This document shows, in pieces, positions 1-14,300 of a stretch of DNA of 64,000 nt; position 1 is the stretch's first letter, and the number at the start of each line of letters is the position of its first letter. The notes under the pieces are model-generated. The model was given only the letters and a program-made list of their open reading frames with translations. It made no database searches and was not told the origin of the DNA. Position numbers and translations under genes: made by a program. The stretch covers positions 58,832,120 through 58,896,119 of the forward strand of contig JANVCC010000018.1 in the NCBI GenBank assembly GCA_025345505.1, read 5' to 3'. This DNA is from Todiramphus chloris collaris. Taxonomy: Eukaryota > Chordata > Aves > Coraciiformes > Alcedinidae.

Positions 1-1112
1 ACTGCAGTTTACCAAAGCAGCCTCACCCATTACAGAAAAGCCTTTTAATGACCACATATAAGTGGGTATGGTGTGTTATTACAGTAAGATTCTGGGCCAA
101 ATTAAGTAGAGGCTTTATTCTGCCTTCTTGGGCCACATTTTCAGTTTGCCTTCTGTCTCTCCAGAGAAGTTTCGAAGCTAGGCAAACGCAAATCCAAGTT
201 AACAGCAATTTAGTATCTAACAGCTTTATTACATAAGCCCATATAGCATAAAATTATTAATTCCACACCTAAGAGACTTACTACTTTGAACAAAACTCCC
301 AATCTGCATTGGTCTGGGGCTTTCCTCTGACTTCTTTTGGGCTCTTCAGTTTAGATGCTGACTGAACAAATGCTTGAAAGCATATTTACCCTGCTGTTTC
401 CTGAGGGTAGGCTTCTGTCACCTTTAATCTTAGACCATGATTGTGAGCTCTAACATGGATTTCCCCCTTCCTATCTAAATTTTCCTTAACTCTGAAGAAC
501 TTCAAAATATAAAGCAGTGAGAAAGGGAAAATTGGTATAAGCATGTAAACTGACCAAACGCTTTTCAAATTTTTCTTCACCACTGTATACTGGTTGACAG
601 CTCTTCTTTTTTTTGTCTGAGCATATTCCTGCATGGAAACAATAAGAAGCATATACTAACAAAAAGGACAAGAGATTCAGAGTTTTGTTGAAAATTACAT
701 CATGTTCTCTCAGAAATCAAGATCACTTGAACAACAGTTCCCAAAGAGAGATGTCGAGACACCAAGAACCACAGCTCTTGTGCAGAAGAACCAGAGCTCC
801 TGTCCAGATGAAGTCTAAGAATTCTGCCTGAATTATGAGCCTAAACAAATAAAAGAGGGAAAACTTACAGCACTAAGAAAATGTGTACATCGATGTGTCC
901 GTGTTAAGATGGGAGAAATGCATCCATATGCTAGACTCGATTTTTAGGAAACAGAATGAACAGCAACAAGTTGTTCACTACCAAGCATGGATACAGAAAC
1001 AAAGTAAAAGGGAAGGATTGATGCCTCAATTTTCCATTCCTTTTAATATGAACCAAAAATCTCAGAAAAAAAAGCTAACAGCGAAACAAAGTAAAGACAC
1101 CACTGGAAAGTC

Positions 1113-1165
1113 AGGAGGGAAAAAAAAAAGGAGGGGGCACAGGGGGGAGGAGGGGGAAGAGAAAA
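1113..1165. repeat. Purine-rich, G-quadruplex-prone tract
   Basis: Almost pure A/G on the plus strand, interrupted only by CAC at 1,138-1,140. It has G runs at 1,117-1,119, 1,133-1,137, 1,142-1,147 and 1,152-1,156. The composition suits quadruplex or triplex structure. The Lys/Gly/Arg-rich open frame across it (883-1,182 plus) is a by-product of the base composition. Confidence 0.85.
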
Positions 1166-3956
1166 CAGGAAACAGACGCTGAAGACAAAACAGGAAAAAA
1201 GGTCATGATTTGTGTAATAGCCAAAAAACTGCAGAGGCCAGAGAGAGGGGCAGGGTGGGAAGACACCAGAAGCCCAGTATGGGCTAAGACACATTGTAGA
1301 GGCTACTAGACAGACCACAAGATCTCCAAGACTTAGTCCTTCAGGTTCTAGGCTGCAGGAGATCTATCGAATACCATTTCACCCTCACACAAAAAATCCT
1401 GCCCAATAAAGTGATTTAAAGACAGAAGAATTTGTACAAGAAGGGACAAATGCACACCTATAGGGCCAGGACAAACAAACCCCTTAAATCTGCTTCCCTT
1501 ATGCCATACTGTTTCCACAGAAGAGTTTCTAAAAGCCTAAAATCTCTCTTCTTTATGATCAAATGCTTCACAAGATGCAATATTTTTAAGACTTTTCCAA
1601 TAGCTTCTCCATTTTTGTACGTTAATTTCATGACAAGTTTCAAACCTGTTGAACACAGCATTCCTTCCTCTGCACTTGTAATTATGTATGCACTTATTTT
1701 TACACAGCAAATGTTTGCTTGGGATTGTCTAATGGACTAAGTGAAAAGTTGTACTTCCTGGAAAACCTCTCAAATCCCTAAAATGACAGAATTCTGATGA
1801 GTTCACTTCAGTTTTTTGGGCAGATCTACACATCCATTAAGTGTTCCAGTTCCATTCTTTGACAAGATTACAGGCACAGTATTTCAATAGTTTAACTACA
1901 TCTTTGGCTCACCTGTTCCTGCACAGTAAGCTTCCTTCTGGTTTTATGGTGTCACGAATTATATCCCATTTACTTTTTGTTGAAGAGCTCAAAGAGCAAA
2001 CATTTGTCTGAAGACATGAGCTAAGTTGGCTAATCTATAAAAATACTTCCAATTTTGGCAAAACAGGAACAAAAAAACCTGCATAGAGAAACTTGGACAC
2101 TATGAGGAGAAAGTGACACACAAGACATGCTCACAAGGACAGTAGTAGAACCAAAACACAAATGGGTCTCAAGGCCTCCTCTCTTACATACTGACATCAA
2201 GCACTTCCATGTGTTCCGCGTAAGGAGACAACATTTTCAGTTGAAACTCAGAACTTGCTTCTTTCCAAAAATATAAAGGGTGACAGTCCACAGGAAAAGT
2301 TTAATTTTGAGTAGGCAATAGCAATACTTCTGAACTTCATATAGGGAGGAGAAAGTGGAGACAAGTCTTTTCAATATGTTCACGTTATTAGATCCTCTGG
2401 ACACAGACAAAATTTTTACAAGATATACAGTGTCAATACTGGGTTAAGCGAGAGTTATGGAACCTACAAAAAGTTATGAAATGTGCTGCTTTGCTTTTAG
2501 AATTATAAAGCCAGAATACAGGTATTTCCAGCTTAATTTCCAATGAAATAACTATTATATAAGCTAGAACTTTTTTTCTTATCAAGCAATATAACATTTT
2601 CCCGTCAAAAAATTTAAGCTAATTCATGCTTGTATGGCTTCACTACAAATCTGAGGTCAAAGTCATGTCTGGAGGAGACAGACACCCCTAACTATACATT
2701 CCAGTTACACCAAATTAGAATTCACTACAGTTATGCACAAATGAACAAACTCTCATCCACCATCAGGTGAAGAATTTTGTGTTGGTTGAATCCTTTTATG
2801 AGGTACAGCTGTCATCAAGTGATTCCCTGCTACTTCATTAACCTCCATGACCACATTTACACAGCAACAATTCAATACATGAAGCAAAATGAATATGCTG
2901 TATTTTTTTTCTGCAAAGACAAATTGCAGCACTTCTTATGCATTTCTTATGCCAATTAAAACAATGTTTCATTGTCTTCTTTAACAGAAGAGAATGGATT
3001 TTATACTGCACATTAGCTACAAAATATACAGCAACACTGGAGATAAAAACTGTAGAGATTCAAGGAAGCTTGCTGAAAAAGGGAAACAGAGAAATGAAAC
3101 TGAAGGCATTCCTTTTAAGAGACACAGAAAAGTAATATAGCATGCTTGGTGTGACTTCGAAATAGGAATTTCACATTGCTGAAAGGACAAAATAATTTTT
3201 CATCCCACAAAGGTTATAAGAGCCAAAACATTCTACCATACTTCACATAAAATGTGTGCTAAGCTATCAAAAAATCTCAAAACTGTTGAGAACTCATACA
3301 ATTCTTAGTCTGAAAATGCATTACTAGCTTGTGTCGCTCCATGCTAAGAGACACAGATAAGCCTTTTAAATATATATAGCCACACAATACGGAGATATTT
3401 GGATATAAATGGTGAAAAAACAATTATGTTGGAGCACAATGTTCCACAATCCTGTTATGGGAACTAGATTTCCAAAAATTCCCAGGAATTTTTTTAAGCT
3501 GTGATGTGTGGGCTTCGCTATTTGCAACACACAGCCACTCTTCTCCCTTCTTATTAGTTTCACATATAAACATCTCTTTCATCCTCTTTTCTCCTCCCTC
3601 CCCTCTTGTACCTTCACTTAATCTTATTTGCTTTTTTTAGAATCTTCCTGATTATCAATTAAGACCTATTCCTTCCACTCTTAATTCCATCACCATTGCT
3701 AGAAAGCCAGGGTGCCAAACTGTGTCAAAAGCCTGGCTTACATCCAGATAGTTTAGCATCTCACCTGAACAAAAAGAATGTAAGTGATTCAATATGCAGG
3801 CTAGATTTTTCTTTCAAACCGTATCCACAGGAGAACATGCAAAATAAGCTGTTCACAAAATTATGTGAATGCCTCTATTTGCCAACTGATCAAAACAACA
3901 AAAAAATTCAAAAGCAGTACTTAAAAGCTGTTCAACTACTCACAAATTATGCCACA

Positions 3957-4080
3957 GATTACTATATATGAATATACAATATTAATAATATATTAATTAT
4001 ATGCACATATTTAAATATTTAAATAACAGAAAAATAGTTTAATATCCTTTTTCTTTTATTTATTTAAATATTTATCATTT
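3957..4080. repeat. AT-rich low-complexity stretch
   Basis: Almost entirely A and T with repeated ATATTAATAAT- and TTTAAATATTTAAAT-like words. No gene or regulatory element is recognised; it is a likely easily melted or matrix-attachment-like region, on composition alone. Confidence 0.75.
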
Positions 4081-7000
4081 TAAGTATTTTAATATTATGA
4101 AATCAAATGCTTCAGAAATAGTTCATTTTTTAATGAAAACTATACTGTTACCTAGTATCAGGGATTCGTTTCTGCCCAAAGCAACTGGAAACTGGTATAA
4201 CCAATATATCACAAAGATGTCCCGGAAGGCTGAAACAAAGAGAATTCACTTTTTCCTTTTCTGTCCATAACAATGTATGTTCCAGTTAGTGTTCTCATCA
4301 TTCCAAATAATTGGGGAAATGACAGAAGTAGTCTTAAAACGAAAAGATCTGAGAATGGTATAAAATCACCAAATTTTTCTGCTCTTATCTCCCAAAATAT
4401 CTTGTTCTGAAAAACATGGATTGATTATGTTCTCAATCCACAGTCTACAAAGGCCTCCATATTCCCTATCTGAAGGGATTACAGGCATCAAAACCCAGCA
4501 CTAGAGCTTCCTTTCACAGGGAATCTCTTCCAGAACAGCCCCTGATTAATGGAGATGAAAGTGGAAGGCCTAAATACTTCTGAAAGAATCTGCCTAACAA
4601 AAAAACTCAAGGCAAAGCCTATCTAGAAGAAAAGGATTGTACGCTCTGTTGACGTTGTCAGTGACCTCCTTTAAACTGTCATGGCTGGGATGAATAGCCT
4701 AAATCACCAATCCATTTTATGACTGCTCAATCTGAGCCAGGGTTTAAGCAGCATGCTGTGCTGTACAGGCTACGTTAATCTTTCCACAAGTTAAGATACA
4801 CGGAGCACTGCAATCTGCTCATGCCCAGCAAAGAATATCCCTCATCTTTACTATAATCAAGGACTGTGTTTATTTAAGGAGTAAATTTCCAGTTCAAAGA
4901 ATGAATATAGAAATTTCAGGAAAAAAAACCTGCATTACTCAGAGCAGGTTTTACTGTTTCCAGACCTCATGCAGAGGTGGTAGAAATATCCCATTCTTTT
5001 TTTTCTTAATTTTGTTCATGACACTACCTTGAGAATTGGCTCTAACTAATCCTTAGTGTATCCTTTAGTAAATGAAAATAAACCCAGCAGGAACAAAAAT
5101 CAATTATAAAAAGAAAAGCTGCAAGAGGTAGAGATGCCATTTATGTTTTCATTAATTTCTAGCATTACAGGCCTGCAAAAAAAGAAAGAACACTGAAGTC
5201 TCTTGGAACCTGTGCAATATTTCTTCTACTTACTGTTTAATCCCTTCAGGAAACACAACAGGAATAACAGAAACGCAAACAAATTTTAAGAGGCTGTGTT
5301 GGAGCAAGTTTTTCTTTTTCGAGTTCAGGGCATTTTGTTGAGAATGATCCAAGAAAAACTGGTAACATTTAAAAATTAAGTTGATGGAAAAAAGCTAGTA
5401 TTTATAAATGCTGTTTAGAAAAAAAACCAGGTAATTTTGTAAAGACACAGCTCTGTTTATATCGCTGTGGTTTTGTAATTCTTTTAAGTTGCTTTAGGCA
5501 CAGGTGCTCAAACAGATCTAACAGTTTTAAAATGTTAAAATCTCCAAGTTCATTAATGAAGTGGTCAGAAGACTCTGTAAAGTTACTTTCTGAGAACACG
5601 TGGTGCTGCCATTTGAGACCACTGTGAAGCTCTTCTAAAATATTCGGTCCAATCTTCCAGGAATAAAGTGGAGAGGTTTTTTTTCTGAAAAGGATATAAC
5701 CAGGAACCATTAAGTTTTGTGTATGACAAAGAAACAAAACCCTCAAGGTTAGATACCAACCATGAGCTATGTTCTAAAGAGAGATAGAACTGACTACTTC
5801 GTGGATTGAAAAAGAACTTTGTCATATTTCTTCGATAGAATAACTATTCCAATATACTATAAATCCTACTTCTAAATCAATTGCTCTGTAGCCAGTATTC
5901 ATTGATCAAGTCCATCAATAAGGGTGTGAAAGATTTGTTATCTCTAAGGTCAGCACAGCCTGTGGAAAGGCGTTCTTTCTCAGGACTGACTAAACATATA
6001 AGGTATACTAATTTGAAGATAAAACCATCTTAAAAGAGTATATCACATGATTTCAATCGGTTGGCAGCAATGCTCTATCGAACTGTATGCATATGCTTGC
6101 ACATAGATCTTTTCATGATTCTTCTCAAGAAACATCCCTTTCTGTTTTAGTCATTCCTAAAATGGATTTTTATTTCAGCAGAAGGCAATGCTAATATTAC
6201 ATTTGTCATTGCTGTCGTGATGATCAGTTACCCATAAATTCAGGCTATTATTTACCTTAATATATACTTATTTTTATACTTCACTATGATGCTGAATTAT
6301 AGTTATTATTTTTTAATTTGTGATTAATACATCATACTGTTTACAACAAAGTTGGTTTCAAAACATGGCACACAACATTAAAACTACAAGATAAAAATTT
6401 TGCAAAGATACCCAGTTTAACTAGACACCTGGTGTGCAGAGGATGCAGTGCTACCCTCAAATCTGATTTCAAAGCTAATCATGCTTGCTAGGAAACAGTC
6501 ACTGCTTTTTTAACTTAAGTATGTCAGGCCTAGCTCCTAACCAGACTCTGAAGTCAATATTCCCTTTCAGGAATTAGGCAGCCCATAGGTGTTCTGTTTT
6601 TTTTCCCCTGTTAGTGTACATCTATATTAAATCATCTCACCCTCAGTCTCTCATTGGTAAACTAGTTTTGATAAACTGGTCAAAATCCTTAAAAGTATTA
6701 TTTAAGAGCTTTAAAATTAGTTTTCTTCCTGCTTTTCAGAAGGCTTAACAAAAAACTGTCAACACTCACAAAGTTCTAATAGTGTTTTAAGTATTTAGTC
6801 ACAGTATAAAAAACAGCAAGATGTCTCTTCTCCACTCCTACTCCCTAGTCTTACAAACACCTATCAGAAATTCCACTGGTCCTTTACAGCTCTGGCAATT
6901 CACTAACAGTCTGACACTCTATTTGGAAGGGTAAGCAGATGTATTAAATACTCTGCTGGGCATGGTAGATGCTTGACAAGGTTTAGTGTATTAGTACAGA

Positions 7001-9107
7001 TGTATACAACAGAAGATTGAGCTATCCCTCTTCTAATTTAAGTTTTGTGCCCAAACATCTATATTAATCTCAATACTTCACAGGCAGCAGCTAGTTCCCA
7101 AACAAAACTACATACATAAACCACAAGATGCTACATCAACAATTCACGGTGTTATTCGCAACACAAACACTATCACATGAACTTGTACTAGGATTGGTAC
7201 CTCATGAACAGCATCAATACTTGACATACTTTTTTGTTAATCTAACCGTATTAAAAAAAATGGGACTGCTAAAAATCAAGTTAAAAATGTGGATTTCTTA
7301 TACAAATTTTCCCTTTTGAAAATCACATATCTCAAGAAAAATGTTATGTTCTCATAGCTGCTGCTTCGAGACACCGAGAAAGGCAAGAACCAGCTATGTA
7401 CCTGTATACAGTCAAAATACTTAAGAAACTAATAATGGCTGTAGGCAAGGACTATAAAAGTCAGATCCAACTGTTACATTTGGGGGATGGTATCCGGAGT
7501 TGCAGCATGTTTGGTATTTCGGCCAAGTCACTTAGCTACATCAATAGCAGCTGCACTCACATTTTTTGACTGTAGAATAAACACATTCTAAAAACATCCA
7601 AAAATAGTGTAGACTGGACCACTGGAAAGAAGAAACTTCCTTCCCCTTACACAACTATACTCTTTAACCTTGTGAAATTACAAGTATGTAGTCAACAAGC
7701 AGGCAATAAGACTAACTCTAGGCAAAAATAAGAGTATTTTGACTCAAATACTGAGTAAAAGATGCTCTTCATGAGACAACAGATTTGCTTCCAGTATGAA
7801 CAAGAAGCATGACTACTATATGGGTAACACACCCTAGCTTTAACCTAGGTATCATGAGTAGGAAATTATGTATGTCAAAAAAAGATACGGTGAGTTCTTA
7901 TCCCTACACGATATATCATCAAATCTCCATAGTGCTCTAATGCAAACTTTAGCAGAACAAGGCTCTAATATGCATTAACCTATTCATATCTTAGATAAGT
8001 TTAATAAATTGAGCATCACCACAGATTTTTTTTCTTTAAATACAAGTATTTCTTTTCATACGTGAAATGTTAGTGGGCAAAAAGTGAAAGGAAAAATAAT
8101 GACCAGGCCATGAGTGAAACAGATTTTCCATGATGAATGTGTCTCTATAAGCAGGGTGGCATTTCAACAGAACTTTTCACTCCTACTTCTCAGTTGGTGC
8201 CCTTCATGCAAATCCCATATGAAAATCCAGTGTGTTTTGCTACTTCAGGATCATGGGCCCTCCAAGGAAACTTTTCATACCAAATCTGTAGGTTGACTAG
8301 CACAGGAGTAAAACAGAAACAGTTTTGTCCAGGAGCAAGTGTGTACAGATAGTTCCATCTTGCCAGAAGACTTCACAAACGAGTGACTCCCTTTGTATTG
8401 GAGCTGTGTAACTATAGGATATGCTTAAGACTGAACACTAACACCACTTCATTTTAAGCTGGTATTTTCTCAGACTCCCACTACCCATTGAGATTTCTTG
8501 GGGTTTTCTACAGATCAAATAGTTACAGATAAAAGAATCAATGACCTAGTTGTTCTAGGGCTCTGCACAGCACAGAAGATCAGGCAGATTAGTCCCCGTT
8601 TACTAGCAACTTGCGATACAATTTAAATCTTCCTCAACTATTGTATCAAAATGTATTTCAAAGCCACCAGATCTATCAGTAACATTAAACATTTTAGACA
8701 ATGAAGTTAGAGGAGTGTTCCTTCCTTCTTACTATGCTCCCTTCCTCCATTTGTGTCACCTCAGCACCTTGAGATACAGCACCACCTAGACAAGCTCCAA
8801 CACAGCTCTCCACAAGGCTGGCTGCCCCTCTCCACACAGCAGAGCATTCTGCTCCAGCACTTAGGTGGAGAGCCACACGCACAATACTTCCAAGAAACAT
8901 GAGGAAGGGGAAAGGCAAGGTGCTGGACAGCACAGTCCACCCCTCACTTCATCACTTTTGCTGCTGGAACTGAAAGGTCAGGTGTCAGCAGGGGACAGTC
9001 TGACAAGCAGAACAAAACCATCACGTAGATGGCTGTGCCAGGCCTAGCAGGCTCACTCCAAGCAGCAGCCAGCACTCTCGTTTTGCATTGCATGCTTGCA
9101 TGCGTCC

Positions 9108-9143
9108 CATAATTTGGTTAAGTCTCATAATTTGGTTAAGTCT
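9108..9143. repeat. Perfect 18-bp tandem duplication
   Basis: CATAATTTGGTTAAGTCT is repeated twice without mismatch (9,108-9,125 and 9,126-9,143). A GCATGC-rich palindromic stretch (GCATTGCATGCTTGCATGC) lies just upstream, near 9,084-9,102. There is no coding context. Confidence 0.95.
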
Positions 9144-11266
9144 GGGCTCAATACATACCCATGAACTGGAACAGTCATTTTACGAGAGATCTTGTGTCAG
9201 TCTGCACAAGATCCAGTTCATGAAAAAAAAAATAATAAAGTTCACTAAGCACATTAAGCCTGATATTTAAACAGCATCTACAAAACAGCAGATAAAGACC
9301 CGAGAACGTGATCTGTACATTACATATGCTAATGCACTCTGACAGAAAATACACTGGAAAATTGATTCTCTGTGAAGAGTCATTTTCATGTTTTAGTCAA
9401 TACCTGAACTAGTTTTGCACAGAAATGCATGCAAGCACTCCTGTTTCTCCCCATCTTCTGGGTTAAAAAAATAATTTAAAAAATAAAAAATAGACATAGT
9501 AGTAGAAGAGAAGAATTTACAAATGCTAACAGAACATAAACTGTCACATCTGTGCCAGTAACATTACTCTAGGTATGCCACGTAAGTCAACTTAAGATAT
9601 CTACTCCCTAGCTCTGTACTAACAGACTGCAGTATTTTCTCATGTTGTGAGCTCCAATTTGCCCTGTTTCCGTAAGTTTCGTTGGAAAAGAGAATAAAAA
9701 CCTATAAATAAAAGATGAATGCTAACTGTCATGGTTTTTTTTTCATTACTCACCACAATAACTATTAATTAGCAGATCATATATTATAGTACCAAAAATA
9801 AAATACAAATTGCATTTGTTCAAACATCAAAACAGCGCAGTAAGCTTAAGGTCACTGTTAATTAAGTCTCTAACCGTTTTAATTACAGAATATTCTGTAC
9901 CACATTACTTATGAATAGAAGCAATATTACCATAAAAGTAGGAAAAGCATGTTACAGATACACATGTTCAGTTGTTTGTTGTAATGCAAAACCTGCAACA
10001 GCACTTCCGAGTCCCCCAACTATTGCATGAGGAAACCTCAAGTGCACAGTAACGCTACAGAGGAATGAAACTGTAAACAATTTGATTGAGAAATTCTGAT
10101 ATAACAATGAACGGGTATAAATTTCTGGACTAACTACTTTTAATATAAGTGGTTATTCCATGCAATGAATGGGACTTTGGGGCCACTCTCCCTAAAACGT
10201 AGTAAGGCGACCAAACGAACCCAACTTTTCAATGGTACCCACCAAGGTTTTGAAACAGGTGGTGTATTTACATTCAATTCCTGACGACCCAGGGGCCCTA
10301 TTCAAGTCTTTAATAGCTAACAACTCAAACATCCTCATGGTCACCAAAACTGGGACTTTGTCGACTTACATTGCTGTCACAGTGCTCAGCATCTCCTTTA
10401 TGCACTTTACTCTTTCAAAATTGGAACATAGAAACGCAATGTACTTTCTCTGCTGCTTTGAACAGACAGCTCTCTTTGTAGCCACCCAAAGAATGAGTTC
10501 TGCAATCTCTCATAATTTAATCACTGTCAGTCATAACAGCCTATTGTGAAAAATAATCCACTCCTTTATTTTATCATCAGTGCACTCAAGTGTGGTCAAT
10601 TTACAAGCAGCACAGTCACATGTATCAGCCACGAGAGATCCATTACAGAGCTGCTGGAAAGTTTGTGAACAAACACATTTCTTTCCTCTGATTATCCTTA
10701 GGCTAAATCTAGAAGTCTCACTGCCTTTCACACCATTTTCACAGAAGAAACAAAGGAATGCCTTCAAGCAATAGTTCTCGTGTTTACCTCAACACATGCT
10801 CACACAAACAGTCGGCTAATTAAAACTTCAAATTTTAATATTACAGTAATAATACCTCATTCAAATCAGGTGCTCACGGAAAAAAATGTCTGCTTAATAT
10901 CCTCATAGTAGCTGACAGGACAGCTGATACAAGCAGCATGGCTGTTTGTGCCAAGAGACCACAAGCATAGCTGCCGTTGGAACTGCAGGACTTGTTCAGA
11001 ACTGTGGAAGAAGCAACAAGGCTTGGGAGCAATCAGGCTGTGCAACAATCAGGAGCTGCAGAACAGTAGTCAGATCAACAGACCTGCATTCCTTTAACAA
11101 GCTCTACTCACACAGTCAGGTTAATGAAGGCATGCAAGTTAATATCAGTAGTAGCCAAGAGATCCAGACATGGCAAATCCAAGAATTGCCATTATGTATT
11201 ACAGTAGCTATGAATACACTGAGGAGTTCCACAGAAACTATACAGAATAGTAACACATGCACACAC

Positions 11267-11350
11267 TTTTTTTGTTTGGTTGGGGTTTGGTGGTTTGTTT
11301 TTTTTTTTGTTGGTTTTTTTGTTGTTGTTGTGGTGGTTTTGGATTTTTTA
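11267..11350. repeat. T/G low-complexity tract with GTT repeats
   Basis: About 80 bp of T and G only, apart from one A near 11,343, including (GTT)n at 11,331-11,339. It accounts for the Phe/Val/Trp-rich stretch in the overlapping open frames. Just downstream is a 10-bp palindrome, CACACGTGTG, at 11,361-11,370 containing a CACGTG E-box. Confidence 0.9.
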
Positions 11351-14300
11351 AGAGTTTGCACACACGTGTGCAATCTACAGTCTTATCTCACAATCAGCCC
11401 AGGGTTCCTCAGGAAATATCCTCCTACATGAGACATCATACAAATTTCTGTTATAATAAAGACTGGACAGAAAATCAGACTATTATAAAGTAAGAATTTT
11501 CAACGGAGATTTGTTGAAATTGAATAGTTAAAAAAACCAAACCAAAACAAACAACAAAAAACAAACACGAAAAGGTCACATAAAGCAACTCATTGAATGC
11601 TGTGTTTTTATTTGCCACTTGCAGAACACCTGCACACTGTTGCTTAAAGTTCTATCATCTCTTCCATTTTAACAAGTGGATAAAATTTAAAAACAGAATG
11701 GTAAAAAAAAAAAGCACCCAAATTTCCAATGTTAACACTTTCAGCCAGGATATGCAGATAAATCTAGACGTGGTCTATCACTAAATTTATAAAGAAACCC
11801 AACTAAAGAAGCATCACTGTGAGCACTCAGACATTAAAGGTCCTTGGCAAGCTAGAGCAGCCTCACACACCCATCCTTTTGGCAGCAGTCTGATGCTATG
11901 GAGGAACCTACATGGGAGACATGGCAGACATCACTGTACCTCCTGCCAAAACCTGCGTATTTCTCTGGAGAAAACTGCAGAAGAGCTGCTGACAATTTGG
12001 AACGCTCTCTAATTTGTATTATGCTGTGTTCTGCAACGTACCTGACCAAAAGAGCACTGCAACGCTCACCACAGAGATTTGGTATTTCTCTAGTTTTGCC
12101 AGAGAAGATTCCCGGACAAATGAGAGGAATTTTCTTGCTTATTGCAATAAGATTTGCCTATGAGTCAGAGTATAATTAATCCTTCACATGGACACTCAAA
12201 CACTTAGTACAATGCACTCCAATTAATTAATTGAGCAAACGTACTAGGCAGCTGCTTAGGTATTTCTTGACATGAATTTTTGGCTGCTAGAGGAAAACCT
12301 GCTTTGAATGCAAATGATTTCACAATTAAGTTACTAAGTGACTTCCATAAGAAATCCACAGTATATCAGAGATGCCTAAGAAAGTATATATACACATCAA
12401 AAGTGATGTCAAGAGCATCATGCCTATTACCCTATAAAAAAAGATTTAATTTAACCTCTAGAAGTGTTTGGTATCATGAAATGTGTATTTCCAGTTAACT
12501 GAATATTACATACTTTAAATTATTTCTTTGTAAGCAAAAAGATGACTAATGTAGCAAAACTCCTGCTTACTTACTCACCAAGCTACAAATCACTGTACCA
12601 TTCAACTTTTAGGTGTCAAAACTGTACAGTAACAGAGCAGCACCTGGAGGAACTGAAGTAACTTTCATTCAACTTTGCACAGGAAATTTTTGGCTGACTT
12701 ACAAGCTATTTCCTATCTGAAAGCACTGATGGCAGCCAGACTGTTTACCTCACTACATACACCTTATACAGATATTAATATAGATTACCTATAAACTCCC
12801 AGAAGCTGTCAGTTGTCACTTTTACAGAAACCTTGAGTTTCAGAATTAAATCTGAAATGTAATGTTGTTTTGCAGAAATGTCTCTGTGGACTTAAGGACA
12901 AAACAAACCTATTTATATAAGACTTAGAACACCTTACCCCTTGAGCTTACCCTTAGCTTCTGGCAGCCTCGAAGTGTCTTCCCTTCCAGTTTTCACGATC
13001 AGGCTATCACAGGGGCGAGCACAGTCACCTGACTCCCCACTAGTAATAGGGATATCATAGCATCACCCTGATACTCAGTGACACAGCAGGTCCATATGGA
13101 TCCACTGCACTGAGCACTCCCACCCATTAACTACTGCTGATGCTTCCCTCTCCTTCCAAGAAAGGATGTTCAACTCCTGGAGTCTCGGGCAGACCAAAAT
13201 TTTGGTGTGAACACACAGAGCACAGCAGTTTATTGTCATTTCAAAAATGGTGCTACCTTAACAGTCAGTAAGAAACCGAATTGTTCACAGTTGGCTAAGA
13301 CTGTCTTAAGTCAGATCTGTTTCAAAGTCTGTTTAAAGCTAGACTGACACAATGCAACTGTTTGCATCAGACTCCCCAATACAGTAAGAAAATTATTCCA
13401 CAGAAATAAATTTTTCAAGGAAAACTTGTGTTATGCTGGAACACATAGCACCTTACTTTGCAATGACTGACTTTTCAGTATCTCTAACCTGAGGCTGTGT
13501 TTGGAACATAGGGTAAGTATATACCCAGTTCCAGTTGGAGGTATCTATTGAGGCTCTATTGCTGAAATGAAGAAGTATCTTTCTATGGCACTACATATAT
13601 TAAAAGTTACAGGGGATGCATTGATCATTGCAGATGCAGAACTTGTTGTGAGGGCAACCCTGAGACTGACATCTGAGCACTATGTCAGGCACAAGAAATA
13701 TTAATGATAAATTCTCTTCAAATGGTTGTAATATAGAACAAGTATAAAACTGTTTTAAAGCTGAACATTTAGTATCTCCAAAAGAAAGTTTTCTGTCATG
13801 ACACAAGCATCTTTATTCCAGTATTAAACTAGTTATTCCGCATTTACTTTTTTTCCAAGAACCTGAAAACTTTCACAGTAGTTAACATATTTATTTGATT
13901 TATTAAGTATTTGTTGAAGGAGGCCTTTTTCCAGAATACTGTTTTCTACACAGTGGATTTACTGGTTTGGCTAGTTCATCTGATTCCAACAGCAAGCTAG
14001 AGCAGTAGCATAGGTCAAGCACCACATGTCTCAAATTACCTTTGCTTTAATTTTTGTACACGTTATTGAAACACTAATGCTTTTCAAGATTCCTTTAACC
14101 TTTTATCCTATTTCTAGCATCTCGATAAGCCAAAGATTTAAAGGGAAACTTTTTCAAGAAAAAAGAAGCTATCAGAGCAAATGCATGGTATCGCTTATTA
14201 TGAATGCATTTCCTAACGCATATCACCAAGATTTACATGTAGGTGATACTTAGATTTTCAAGATTTGTCTGTTGTGTTAAAAAGACACCAGTCACAGGAC

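Noticed and set aside
5402..5746. 114-codon minus-strand open frame
   Set aside because: Unrecognised sequence. By a rough hand estimate several frames of this length are expected by chance in this much DNA.
11361..11370. CACACGTGTG palindrome with an E-box
   Set aside because: A 10-bp palindrome at the edge of a simple repeat is expected by chance; no supporting context.
10946..11431. 161-codon plus-strand open frame
   Set aside because: Its C-terminal third is the T/G simple repeat. The rest has no recognised similarity, and its length is near chance expectation for about 64 kb read in six frames.
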